From: Arachnopeziza araneosa
Lineage: Eukaryota; Ascomycota; Leotiomycetes; Helotiales; Arachnopezizaceae
NCBI GenBank assembly: GCA_003988855.1
Contig: QYAI01000023.1
Span: 186,001 to 250,000, forward strand
Direction of reading: 5' to 3'
DNA length: 64,000 nt
The notes beneath the pieces were generated by a model, which was given only the letters and a program-made list of their open reading frames with translations, did not search any database and was not told where the DNA came from. A program made the translations under genes and the position numbers. This document shows positions 47,390-56,332 of this stretch, piece by piece. Numbering within the stretch: the stretch's first letter is position 1; each line of letters begins with the position of its first letter.

Positions 47390-49640
47390 TATATATGCGC
47401 AGCATATGTTTAGCATATGTCGATACTCTTAGTTTAGTTAGTCTCGTAGTTATAGTGCAAAGCATATGCTAAACGTATGCTAAGTATATGTAAAAGTTAC
47501 TTTAATTCTTAAATTTACACTTAAAATTCGAAGTTTCAGAAACTGTAAGTTTATTTAAAGAAACTAAGCTTAGCATATGCTTAACATATGCTTATTATAT
47601 GCAAATTCTAAGTACGATAACTTGCTATGCTAAAAATTCTAGACTACTAAGTAAAAACACTAGAACAATAAAAGCAAAAATCTAAAAACATGCTTAGCAT
47701 GTGCTAAGCTTATACTGTTTTATCTACAGCGACAGAAGCTTTCTTAGCTACTGCTTTCTTAACTACTTTAGCAGTAGCTAAGTTGCGAGCAAAGCGACGA
47801 ATTGCTAAAAATGTTAGCATATGTTAAGCATATACTAAGCATATACTTAAGATATGCTTACTATCACTACCTTGCGCTTTTGTCGCAGCAGCTTTTTTTC
47901 TAGTAGAAACTTTTTTTTTAGAAGTCTTCTTTCTAGCAAGAGCTTTCTTACGAGCACCTGAAAGCATTAGCAAGGTATATGCTTAGCATATGCTAAGAAC
48001 ATACTAGAAGTTAGCAAGTTAGAAGCTTCGTTATTATTAGCAAAAAGTAGCAAAGTAAGACTTTTCTGTATATAATTAGCATATAATATGCATATGTTTA
48101 GAATATAACAAGAATATACTTACTTTACGCTTTGTGCTTAAATAAAGTGTAACTATAAGCTGCTGCAAATTATTAGCTATATAGTTTGTGCTTAGCATTA
48201 GCAATGCTTAAGTAGCTAAATTTTCTCTTTCTAAAGAAGTTTCTAGTATATGCGAAGAAGATGCTACGTAGATTGATTTTAAAGGCTGTAATAGAGTACT
48301 TTCTAAATTATCTAAATTGCTTGAATTATTTGCAATTACAATAACAAGCTTTAATATGCCTTGCATACGCTTAGCATGTTTTTAAGTTCTTTAAACGTAA
48401 GTTTATATACACGAAATAAGAAAGAAGTATACCTCGCGTATTCTAAACTTACAGCTCGATAAAATTGTGTGCTAAAAGCAGTAGCAAACTAAGCGTTAGT
48501 GCAGCTACAGAACGTAAGCTTAGCATATGCTAGGTATATGCTAAACATACGCGATTTGTTTACATGCACTAGCGTATTAACTAAGCAAGCTACTAGCAGA
48601 ACTAGTTCTAAGGCGTTTAAGCATATGTTTAGCATATGCTTCGTATAAGCAAAACTTACCTAAGCTTAACAACAAACTGCGCATTACGCTAACTGCTAGA
48701 AAAAACAAAGTACTTAAGCACACTAAAAACATTAGCTTAGCATATGCAAAGCACATGCTAAACTTACGCTGTGCATGCACTAGTCTCTTGAACTAAAACG
48801 TTTGTCTGAAGTAGATTTGTAACTACAAACACATAGTTAGCATATGCTATACATATGCTTAGCATGTGCTAGATTCTTATTACCTGCACTAGTATGCGCG
48901 TTTCGAAAGTGACGTCGCAACTAACTTATTAGCAAGAATATACTGTGCATATGCTTAGCACTTACAGCAAGCTGTAATTCGCATTAAGTGCTACACATTT
49001 CACTACTAGCTACGATCTTAATTATACAGCTGCATATAGTTAGCATATGCAAAGAATGTGCTCGTCTAGTACTTACACGCCTTTATTTACAGCGCTTAAG
49101 GTAACCGCAAGGTTAGGTAGATCTGCATATGTTTAGCATATGTGTAGCATACGTATTTCATACATACTCGCGTTGTTACTAGCAGTAACAGTAAGTGCTG
49201 TTATGTGTTAGCACATAAATAGTATATTTTCCGCATATGCTTTGCATATTCGTCGCATACGCACGTCTTGTACTAGCAGCAGCTGCTGCAGCTTGATTTA
49301 GTAGAATCTAGCTAGAATTGTTGTTCGGAATAGAACTTGCATGTTGTTAGCATATGCTAAGCATGCGCTTAGCATACGCAAATTATCGTGTTACTTACTA
49401 TAAACCTAGCTAAAAACAAGGTGAGAATTCGTCGCGCCTGCGACAGCTGCATTGTCAAATGAAGCACGATTAAGAGACATGCTAAGTCAGAATTTGATTG
49501 ATTGATTGATAATAAAGGTTTAATTGTAAAGCAGCAACTATCGAAAGTGAGGTTTTGTTGTTGTTGTTGTTTTGTGAAGAAGGAAGGAAGGAAGATGAAT
49601 GAGAAATAAAATCTTAGCATATGCAGCGCATGAGTCACGC
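44090..49640. repeat. Dispersed CATATG palindrome family confined to introns of the element
   Basis: By my count about 39 CATATG hexamers occur in 5.6 kb, most inside GCATATGC flanked by TTAGC/GCTAA, giving strings such as GCATATGCTTAGCATATGC. They are clustered in groups of two to four, one cluster per intron-like interval, and are nearly absent from the exons between them. Examples: 44099-44124, 44205-44235, 44936-44970, 45970-46020, 47400-47420, 48525-48550, 48615-48640, 48835-48870. Degenerate copies (CATACG, TATATG, CATGTG) fill the gaps. Confidence 0.9.
47710..49480 (-). pseudogene. Second gene of the 6-kb element: multi-intron gene with basic Lys/Ala-rich C-terminus
   Basis: The minus-strand gene starts at ATG 49480 (MSLNRASFDNAAVAG) after a CAA-rich leader. 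About eleven short introns can be followed, nearly all with a GTAAGT/GTATGT donor and a CTAAC or CTAAT near a YAG acceptor. Phases agree from the third exon to the end, where TAA lies at 47712-47710. The largest exon, 48348-48124, has 75 codons with one TAA. The final exons encode a strongly basic tail (ARKKALARKKTSKKK; AKVVKKAVAKKASVAVDKT), reminiscent of histone H1-like or DNA-coating tails; no family is recognised. About six in-frame stops (TAG or TAA) break it. The frame between exons 1 and 2 does not join cleanly, so an indel or another splice site is likely there. It might encode a DNA-binding partner of the transposase. Confidence 0.6.
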
Positions 49641-49690
49641 TTAAGCTACGCTAGTAGCGCACTAGTGGCGCGCTAAGTTCAGCCCAAAGC

Positions 49691-49784
49691 TGACGCGGTG
49701 TACAGAAAATTTATTGCGCTTATACAAATAAGGCAATTCTGCCTCAGGTTGTACACTGGATCAACTTTTTTCTACACCGCGTCA
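49691..49784. repeat. 94-bp mini inverted-repeat unit at the right end of the element
   Basis: TGACGCGGTGTA at 49691-49702 faces its perfect inverse TACACCGCGTCA at 49773-49784. The inner copy matches the left tip of the large element over about 22 bases (AGCTGACGCGGTGTA then AGAAAA). The right end is therefore either a nested MITE-like derivative or a duplicated end. Confidence 0.8.
49737..49784 (-). repeat. Right terminal inverted repeat (48 bp)
   Basis: It begins TTCTGCCTCAGG and ends CTACACCGCGTCA. It is the reverse complement of 43784-43831 except for one base. Confidence 0.95.
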
Positions 49785-50202
49785 TGCTAGTATGCGTTGT
49801 TCAAAACTTCCGCTTGGTGAATCATCCCAAACACATCGGATGATATTAAGCTGTTAGATCGACACGACAGTTATAAACTAGGATTAGCAATGTATTTTCT
49901 AATTAGTGGAAATATCAAACTAGAGGATTTATTACCCTACAGTTGTGACTTTAATCACGTGGTAGGTCATGAGTTTTCCAAATCACTCTGATATTTTGGA
50001 AATTACCAGTGCTTAAAGGCTGAGACCACCTTTTTAATATAGCAGTGTTATTATAGTATAGGAATATTTTAAATTTTGAATTGGTAAATACTTAGGTAAA
50101 GTGGTCAACACCTGCGTCTCTTCTGACGAATAGCCCGAAGCCAATGTTGGGACTAAAAATAGATCAAGGCTGCTAAACTGACCTCCAAGAAAGGCTTCCA
50201 GA
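49785..50202. other. Right flank of the 6-kb element
   Basis: AT-rich sequence without a supported gene. A short minus-strand frame (50034-50216) has no recognised family. Confidence 0.45.
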
Positions 50203-50882
50203 GTGAAATCTTTCAAGCCAAATTCAATAATATGTTTATCTCAACAACATGTGAAAGGAGTCGGCTCTACAAAGGGGTATATTCTCGTCGGTGCTAGTAC
50301 TGGGGCCATGCTTTGCTTGCAAGCGGCCGAGGCCTTCGGTGCCAAGAAACATGATTTTAAGGCTCCAGACATTCCTTCACCGCTGGCAGCGGTACGGCTT
50401 GCTGGTGTTTACGACATCTCTTTGTTTGCTGAGGGCGGAGATGACAGTCCTGCAAGGGAGGTTGTTGTTGGTGCTTTCGGAAGTAAACAACAAGTATGGA
50501 AGGACACAAGCCCTTTATTGCAGCTGGAAGAGATGGACAGCTTGACCGAATTTTTTGACCCTCGGTTGCAGCTTCTTATGTTGATGCACTCTAAAGATGA
50601 TGAGGTTATAGCAGAGTCGCAGGTACTTAACATGAGTAAACTCCTCCATAAGTATGCAGAGAGTGATAGCACTCAAAGCGGTGATATTGTTCCTGTCGCT
50701 GCCGAGAAGCAGGATCAAACAGTTACCTATGTGTGGAACAGTAAAAGTGGCGGAAGAAGCAAATAATCCTACGAACAATTACAGGTGGCCATGAGAACAT
50801 TTAGGAGAAGCCGACACAGATGGTTGATTGTGTCAAGGACACTGTGGGGAGTTTGATCAAAACCGATCGAATTGGTGACTAG
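50203..50882 (+). pseudogene. Truncated alpha/beta-hydrolase fragment (kynurenine formamidase-like)
   Basis: The C-terminal two thirds of an alpha/beta hydrolase remain. The nucleophile elbow is present (YILVGASTGAMLCLQAAEA), then LAAVRLAGVYDIS, an acid-bearing strand (LLMLMHSKDDEVI) and, after a probable 42-bp intron ending TTACAG at about 50784, the His segment GHENI. The N-terminal oxyanion-hole region (HGG type) is missing, with only about 420 bases between this and the element. A TAG at 50802-50804 falls where this family has Trp (HENIW/HDEVW), again TGG to TAG. The remainder runs to a stop at 50880-50882. Loss of the 5' part next to the transposon suggests insertion or rearrangement damage, though no border proves it. 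Confidence 0.6.
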
Positions 50883-51525
50883 CAGAAATCATACATTCAA
50901 AACGCATAGCACCACATTTGATAGTTTCTTTAGCCAGGATCCATGTGTTATTAAGCCGAGTCTATCCGAATTCGTTCACTTGGCGTAAGACCGAACTCCT
51001 CAGTCGTGCTTATAGGGAGCATTTCGGAATCATGCGGGATGGGCAGGACTGTATGAATTCGATTCCTCCACCGAGGGCTGGTGGCGTATCGCCCCTTGAG
51101 AACGTGACTGTCCTAATCCAGGGGCGAAACCCGAACTCACCAATGATCTCAAATAGAACGCTGCTCGACTCAATTCGTAGACATACTTCCTTGGAACAGC
51201 AGTGGAAGATCATAGCGTGCCGTTGACGGAATAGGTGTTCTGCTTCGCTCGTCACGCGGTCACTAAGATGTCTTGCTAATTGTCAAGACAGGCGTGTTAA
51301 TTAGTTATAACTAAGAGATACATCTTAAATTCAAGTCATTGTGTTCACAATATAATCATAGTGTTGTATAACAGCCAAGCTATTGTGTAAGAAAGAACCT
51401 TAACAACATTACTAAGGCATTGGCTGGAGTGTTAGCGTTGGATTGCCAAAGTTATAGAGTTAACAACCTCTTGCATAAGTAAAGAAAAAAAAACCTTGCT
51501 TGATAGTCATAGCTCCTATAGTGTG
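50883..51525. other. Intergenic region
   Basis: Nothing supported; short frames only. Confidence 0.45.
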
Positions 51526-51709
51526 TTACTCCCGCCAAGGCCTTACGTCAGGGTATCTATTTCCCACTCCGCGTGCGGTCCGGGATTTACGTCAGGGTAT
51601 CTATTGCCCACTCCGCGTGCGGTCCGGGATTTACGTCAGGGTATCTACTGCCCGCTCCGCGTGCGATCCGTGTGCAGGAACTAACCAAAATACAGTAAGG
51701 CGGGAGTAA
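51526..51709. repeat. 184-bp inverted-repeat-bounded unit filled with 44-bp tandem repeats
   Basis: TTACTCCCGCC (51526-51536) and its perfect inverse GGCGGGAGTAA (51699-51709) bound the unit. The inside is about three 44-bp direct repeats (51543-51672), each beginning TTACGTCAGGGTATCTA and containing CTCCGCGTGCGGTCCGGGAT. No target-site duplication is evident. No protein-coding role is apparent. It resembles a small non-autonomous element. Confidence 0.85.
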
Positions 51710-51937
51710 ACAGGGCGGAGTCAGCTTTTAGTTATCTTTGTGGCGGCCGCAACTGTCAGCTGGTCATTACAGGGGAGAGCTAGGCCCAATTAGGCTACAC
51801 AATCCCTGCCAACATCAACGTATCTCTTTAAAGGTCAGATTTATCAAGTCCGTAACATCTTGTAATACTCAAAAGACTGATACTAGTCATGATTAAGACG
51901 TGTAGTAACCAATAATACAAAGGAAGAACGAAGAGTA

Positions 51938-52078
51938 CTCGTGCCGCCTGTAAGTCTGTACCTCGAGGGTTACCCCAAATGCCTCGACAGGCCCGATAAA
52001 CAAATAACACTCCACTTTCACAGCCAATGAATGAGGTTTGTAACCCTCAAGGGTACAGACCTATAGGCGGCATGAGTG
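51938..52078. repeat. Inverted repeat, ~35-bp imperfect arms, in front of a secreted-protein gene
   Basis: The left arm (about 51938-51972, CTCGTGCCGCCTGTAAGTCT...) pairs with the right arm (about 52041-52078, ...CTATAGGCGGCATGAG), with four or five mismatches and a single-base gap. The spacer is about 70 bases. It lies 190-330 bases upstream of the start at 52271, within the likely promoter. Confidence 0.8.
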
Positions 52079-52270
52079 GCGAAATGTACTTCAGTCTCAT
52101 TTTCGGAAACGACAAGTCGGCAAGGTTGCAGGCTACCCAAAAACATATAAAGTCACTAGATTCGCAGATTGGTAGATGGACAACACGCCATCAATTTAAT
52201 CTCAGTTATTGCCCTTCTTCTATTGCAAAACTCCTTCGCTCTTAGTCACGATAATCACATCACAAACACC

Positions 52271-53062
52271 ATGTTTGTCAATCTCAACAAATCTCAGGCT
52301 GCTTTTGCGGCATTGTCACTGGCAACCTTACTTAATAGAGCAACTGCTGCAACAATACAGTATGCTGGCACTTTTGGGGATTATTTCGGCGACGCCTATG
52401 AAGGAGCAAACGAAGTACTTAACAGTACCGAGAGGGAGTGGCTCAACAATGGTAAGCTCATTTCTATAATCTGTCTATTACTTTAACTCTATGAATGATC
52501 CAGGAGCGAGATGCTAGAAGCAAGCTTGCGATAAATGAAGCCTATTTATGTTCTTTCTTCCTCAGCTCCTAAGACAACATTCATGCTCTGAACGTGTGCA
52601 GAGACTCGTCTTTGGTTTTCAATGCTGACCTTTCTTTCAGGAGCTAGATTCAACGAGACCTGGAAGGCACCAAAGAGCACACCATACTATATCATCGAGG
52701 GTTTCGGTGACATTGACCTTGGAGGAGGCTCGAACAGCACGTCAAACAACACTTCCCTTGATAAACGGTACAACGCGCATTCATTCAGCGGTTGGGGAAA
52801 TTACAATTGCGCTGGTGGGAACTCTATCAATGTCTACAATTTTGGATGTGGTGGTGGTTGCCTCCATTTCGTCAATGGGCTTTCCAGCGGAAAATTGACC
52901 AGGCAATATGCAGGCAATCCGTATCCGACCGCAGACATGTATACGAACACGATCTGTTCAGCTGGTGCTCAACACCTGGGGATTACAGAGGCTAACTTGG
53001 TTGGGTGCACAAATGCTTGTTGTTACCTCTGGCAGTCCGGATACTTGTGGTATAACTGTTGA
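52271..53062 (+). CDS. Secreted cysteine-rich protein with KEX2-type site
   Basis: Two exons, 52271-52451 and 52641-53062, with a 189-bp intron (GTAAGC donor, TTTCAG acceptor), give 200 residues. The N-terminal 26 residues form a signal peptide (AAFAALSLATLLNRATA). A propeptide with several N-glycosylation sequons (NST, NTS) ends at a dibasic site (SLDKR, about residue 100). The mature ~100 residues are Gly/Asn/Cys-rich with eight cysteines (NYNCAGG, FGCGGGC, TICSAG, VGCTNACC, WYNC), an even number suited to four disulphides. I do not recognise the family; it resembles fungal secreted effectors or small antimicrobial/wall proteins. It is intact although it sits between repeats and a ruined gene. 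Confidence 0.75.
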
Positions 53063-54340
53063 TGTCGAGGGTTGCAGCATACACAGTTGGGCATGGTGGA
53101 ACGAATAGCTGTTGTTGGATAAAGGCGCGTAGCCATGGTGATGACACTTTGTCACTTTCAGTGCGGTTCCAGTTGTGGCATCCGACCGTTTTTTTTGGTT
53201 TCGCGTTGGGATTGGTTTTTGCCTCTTTTTCCACTCCTGTAACCTGAATAGGGACGCGCATTCTTCTTGAAGGCTAGCAATGTAGCCTTTGAAATGAGAT
53301 CTTCCATATAAATGTAGATGATTGAGAATGTCTCTCGGTCATGAGGTCTACGTCAAGCACTGTGGTTCAGCTATTGTTTTCCTGGATAGCCGTTACGTCT
53401 GATATCAACCTATCGGTTTATTGTATCGGTTTCGAGGAACATGGGTAAGAAACGCGTTGTTTTTATCACTCGCAACGAGAGAGTAAGGTTGTTTAAGCGA
53501 GCCCCAGAACACCTCGCTAAAGAATAAGCCACAAAGCTATGCCAGCCCCTAAATACCGGAAAATCAAATCTCCGTTGTTGTCGACAACAACAACGTCATT
53601 TCATCAAGATTAAACGTCATCTCATCATCTGTCGTACCCCAAAGTTGCAATCATAGTTTGCTTCCTGAAAGTTCACGGCCCTTCTTGAGCGAATTGCGGA
53701 CTGGAGATCAGGTGCGTTAAAGGGAGCAGTCCCAAGTTTTCGGCCCCATATAGACCGTCAACAAACCGGAATTTTACTATGCAAGAGAGCTCGGTCATTA
53801 TCATTCAGAAACAGCATCATCACAATTTCGCCTCAGATACTCCAAGATCTGATAGCAAGGGTAGCCTGCCATGGCATTCCCAAGCTTACGGACACGCTCT
53901 ATATCTGAAACATCCGCGACCCGCAACGGGTGAACATCACTTCACAGGAACGAGTCTGATTGATCAAAAACCCTTTCGTTTCCACAAAGGAGATCACTCC
54001 ACGCTCTTGAGGCTTGTGTCCACCATGTCTTTATTACCCCGTCTTGTCTGGGCCGCTTTTCCGCAGGTCAGCTTAATGTGTCCCAAACATTCGGTGGGGA
54101 TGGCGTTGTTCCATCTGATATCAAAATCTCTGCATTTCGTTGCTGTTTGCGTATAACTTCGTTTCCTCCACCTGCATTTTACTATTCACCAACGGTTGCA
54201 TTTCATTGTTCACTGTTTGAATCACCGCGCTAGGAGACGCCTTTCTCCCTCACACTCGTTACCTTCGTCCTGCGTTGTATCTTTGACTACATATACCGTT
54301 TCTTCATTTTTATCAGCCGGAGCTGGGTTTTGCATTCAAA
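53063..54340. other. Intergenic region
   Basis: No supported gene. An 18-bp perfect palindrome (GTTGTTGTCGACAACAAC) lies at 53574-53591, and a short direct repeat (AACGTCATNTCATCA) follows it. Confidence 0.5.
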
Positions 54341-56332
54341 ATGTTCTCCAAGCTTTCAGCTCTCCTTCTACCTACACTCCTTCTTTCTAACTTGGCCCAG
54401 GCAACTCAAGTCGATAAGCGATCTGTCGGAGCTCTGACACCACTTTCCTCCAAAACAAAAGTCTGCAACATCTTGAACTATGGCGGAGTTGTAAGCAACT
54501 CCACAGATATTGGGCTAGCAATCAAAGCAGCTTTCTCTAAATGCGCCATCAACGGCGAGGCAACAATCTACATTCCTTCAGGATCATACTCTCGTGAGAT
54601 TTCCCCAAAACCCAAATACAAACATGATGAAACTAAACTTATCCAGTCTAAACCGGCGTCGTGCTAAACAAAGGCTCAGCATACGCCCTCAAAATTGACG
54701 GCCTCATAACCCTCACCTCAGACGGCAGCTTCAGCGGCAACGCAATCGTAATCGAGAACGCCTCAGACATCGAAGTATTCTCCTCAAACAGCCTAGGCGC
54801 CATAAACGTGCAAGGCTACATCACACATCTAACATAATCTTGGTCGACTCCCCAACCTTCCATTTGGTGTTCAATGACGTGTCGAATATGGAGATATATC
54901 ATATCACCGTTCGAGGTCCGGATTTGGGAGGCACGGATGGAATTGATCTGATTTGTACCGACAATTATTACTTGCATGATATTGAGGTTACGAACCGGGA
55001 TGAGTGTATAAGTGTTAAGAGCCTGAGTCGGAATGTGCTTATTGAGGATATTTATTGTAATCAGAATAAGGGGATGTCGATTGGGTCTTTGACTACTGAT
55101 GGTATGTCCTCTTTGCAAAGAGCAATAAATAATTCAGCTAATTTGTCGTGCTCAGATGTTACCGCGGATACAGCAGCTGCAGTTTCAAATATCACCATAC
55201 GTAACATTTATATCTATCAGTGTATGCAGATGCTCATGATAAAGACCTTTCCCAGCGGCTCAGGTGCTACAGGATATGTCAAGGACTCTGCATTCGAGAA
55301 CTTCTAGGCGTACGACACTACCTACGGTCTTGGTAAATCTCGTCCTCTACAGCCCTGAGGATCCTTTGCTAACACATTTCCAGACATTGACCAATACGAG
55401 GAATCCCACACAACGCCCGACACTGGCGCCGTAGCCCTCAGCAACCTAACATTCAACAACTGGACCGGCACAGTCGACAACGGCGTCGAATGAGGCCCAA
55501 TCGTAATCCGCGGCTCTGACATCGTACCCTTGACCGAAATCACGCTCTCCAACTTCTCCATGTAGACCGTGAGCCAAAACAAGATTCTCAACCAGTGCAA
55601 GAACGTTTATGGAACGGGATATTGCGCTGCGACCTCTACTGCGAGTGTTCTGACGACTTTCACGACAACCGTCACGACTACCGCGACCCCTGCGGGATCC
55701 ACGAGCCCTATCAGCCCGACATGGGGTGTGGTTGGGTATGGGACTACGATTCCGATCCCGATTTATACGCCTGCTGTGTTTTGGAGCGCGGTTTTGAGTG
55801 GTGTTGCAAGTAGGATCAAAGCTTCGTCAGTTGCCGCTGCGGTGAAGACATCTTCATCTTCCGTCCCAGCTTCGACGACAAAAGCAGCAACTAAATCATC
55901 GAGCACCGTGAAGGTAGCAACATCGACATCTCAAGCAGTTGCTGTAAAGGCATCGAGCAAAGCGTCGTCATCTTCCATTCTCGCATCTTCGAAATCGGCT
56001 GTACTGATATCGTCTTCGGTAGCTGTCCGGTCAACACATTCGTCGGTCAGTGTGCCTTCCTCTTCCTCGGGGGTAAAATCATCGTCTGCTCTGGTTGTTT
56101 CAAGGACGAAAGTGATAAGCGTCAGCTTATCGACTAGCACTGCACTGATCTCCACTTCCACAAGCTCGGGTGCTGTTGCTGAGGAGTGGTACCAGTGTGG
56201 TGGTGCAGCGTGGACGGTCCGACGGTCTGTGTTGCTGGTACGACGTGTGTTGTTAACAATGAGTGGTATTCGCAGTGTCTCGCTGAAACTACCGATGCCA
56301 ATATCCAAAACAAGTGCGAGGAACTGGCGTAG
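54341..56332 (+). pseudogene. Rhamnogalacturonan hydrolase (GH28) with CBM1, multiply broken
   Basis: Once a secreted pectin-degrading GH28 enzyme of the rhamnogalacturonan hydrolase type: signal peptide (MFSKLSALLLPTLLLSNLAQA), KR pro-site, then GH28 blocks (VRGPDLGGTDGIDLICTDN, TNRDECISVKS, YDTTYGL, WTGTVDNGV), a Ser/Thr/Ala linker of over 100 residues and a CBM1 cellulose-binding module (WYQCGGAAWT). Introns at 54594-54646, about 55101-55157 and about 55333-55383 are in order. Lesions: TAA at 54649-54651 where Gln is expected; lost sequence with a frameshift near 54820-54840; TAG at 55305-55307 (expected Trp); TGA at 55491-55493 (expected Arg); TAG at 55563-55565 (expected Trp); and one missing base near 56215 inside the CBM1. 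Every nonsense change fits C-to-T or G-to-A. The gene cannot make enzyme. Confidence 0.88.

Larger units (their letters stand above)
43784..49784. mobile_element. 6,001-bp terminal-inverted-repeat DNA element with two intron-rich decayed genes
   Basis: The ends are 48-bp inverted repeats, identical except for one base (tip TGACGCGGTGTAGA...; inner edge ...CCTGAGGCAGAA). Between them the DNA is strongly AT-rich and unlike its flanks. Two convergent multi-exon genes can be followed: a transposase-like one on the plus strand (from 44004) and one with a basic tail on the minus strand (from 49480). Both carry many short introns that contain CATATG-centred palindromes, and both hold scattered in-frame TAG/TAA codons. 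The architecture is that of a class II cut-and-paste transposon; Mutator-like is my best guess from the transposase. A target-site duplication is not clear: TGCTAG flanks the right end directly but lies 11 bp outside the left end. The element looks immobile now. Confidence 0.88.

Noticed and set aside
44004..49480. TAG/TAA read as sense codons (recoded genetic system)
   Set aside because: Neighbouring host genes use the standard code and use TAG and TAA as ordinary stops. A TGA also occurs in the element, and Trp codons would otherwise be absent. Mutation of TGG and CAA explains the pattern more simply.
43990..49650. CRISPR-like or centromeric satellite array
   Set aside because: Spacing and copies of the CATATG motif are irregular and tied to intron-like intervals, and the DNA is eukaryotic.
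53779..54156. 125-codon open frame upstream of the GH28 pseudogene
   Set aside because: No recognisable family, no signal sequence and no supporting context.
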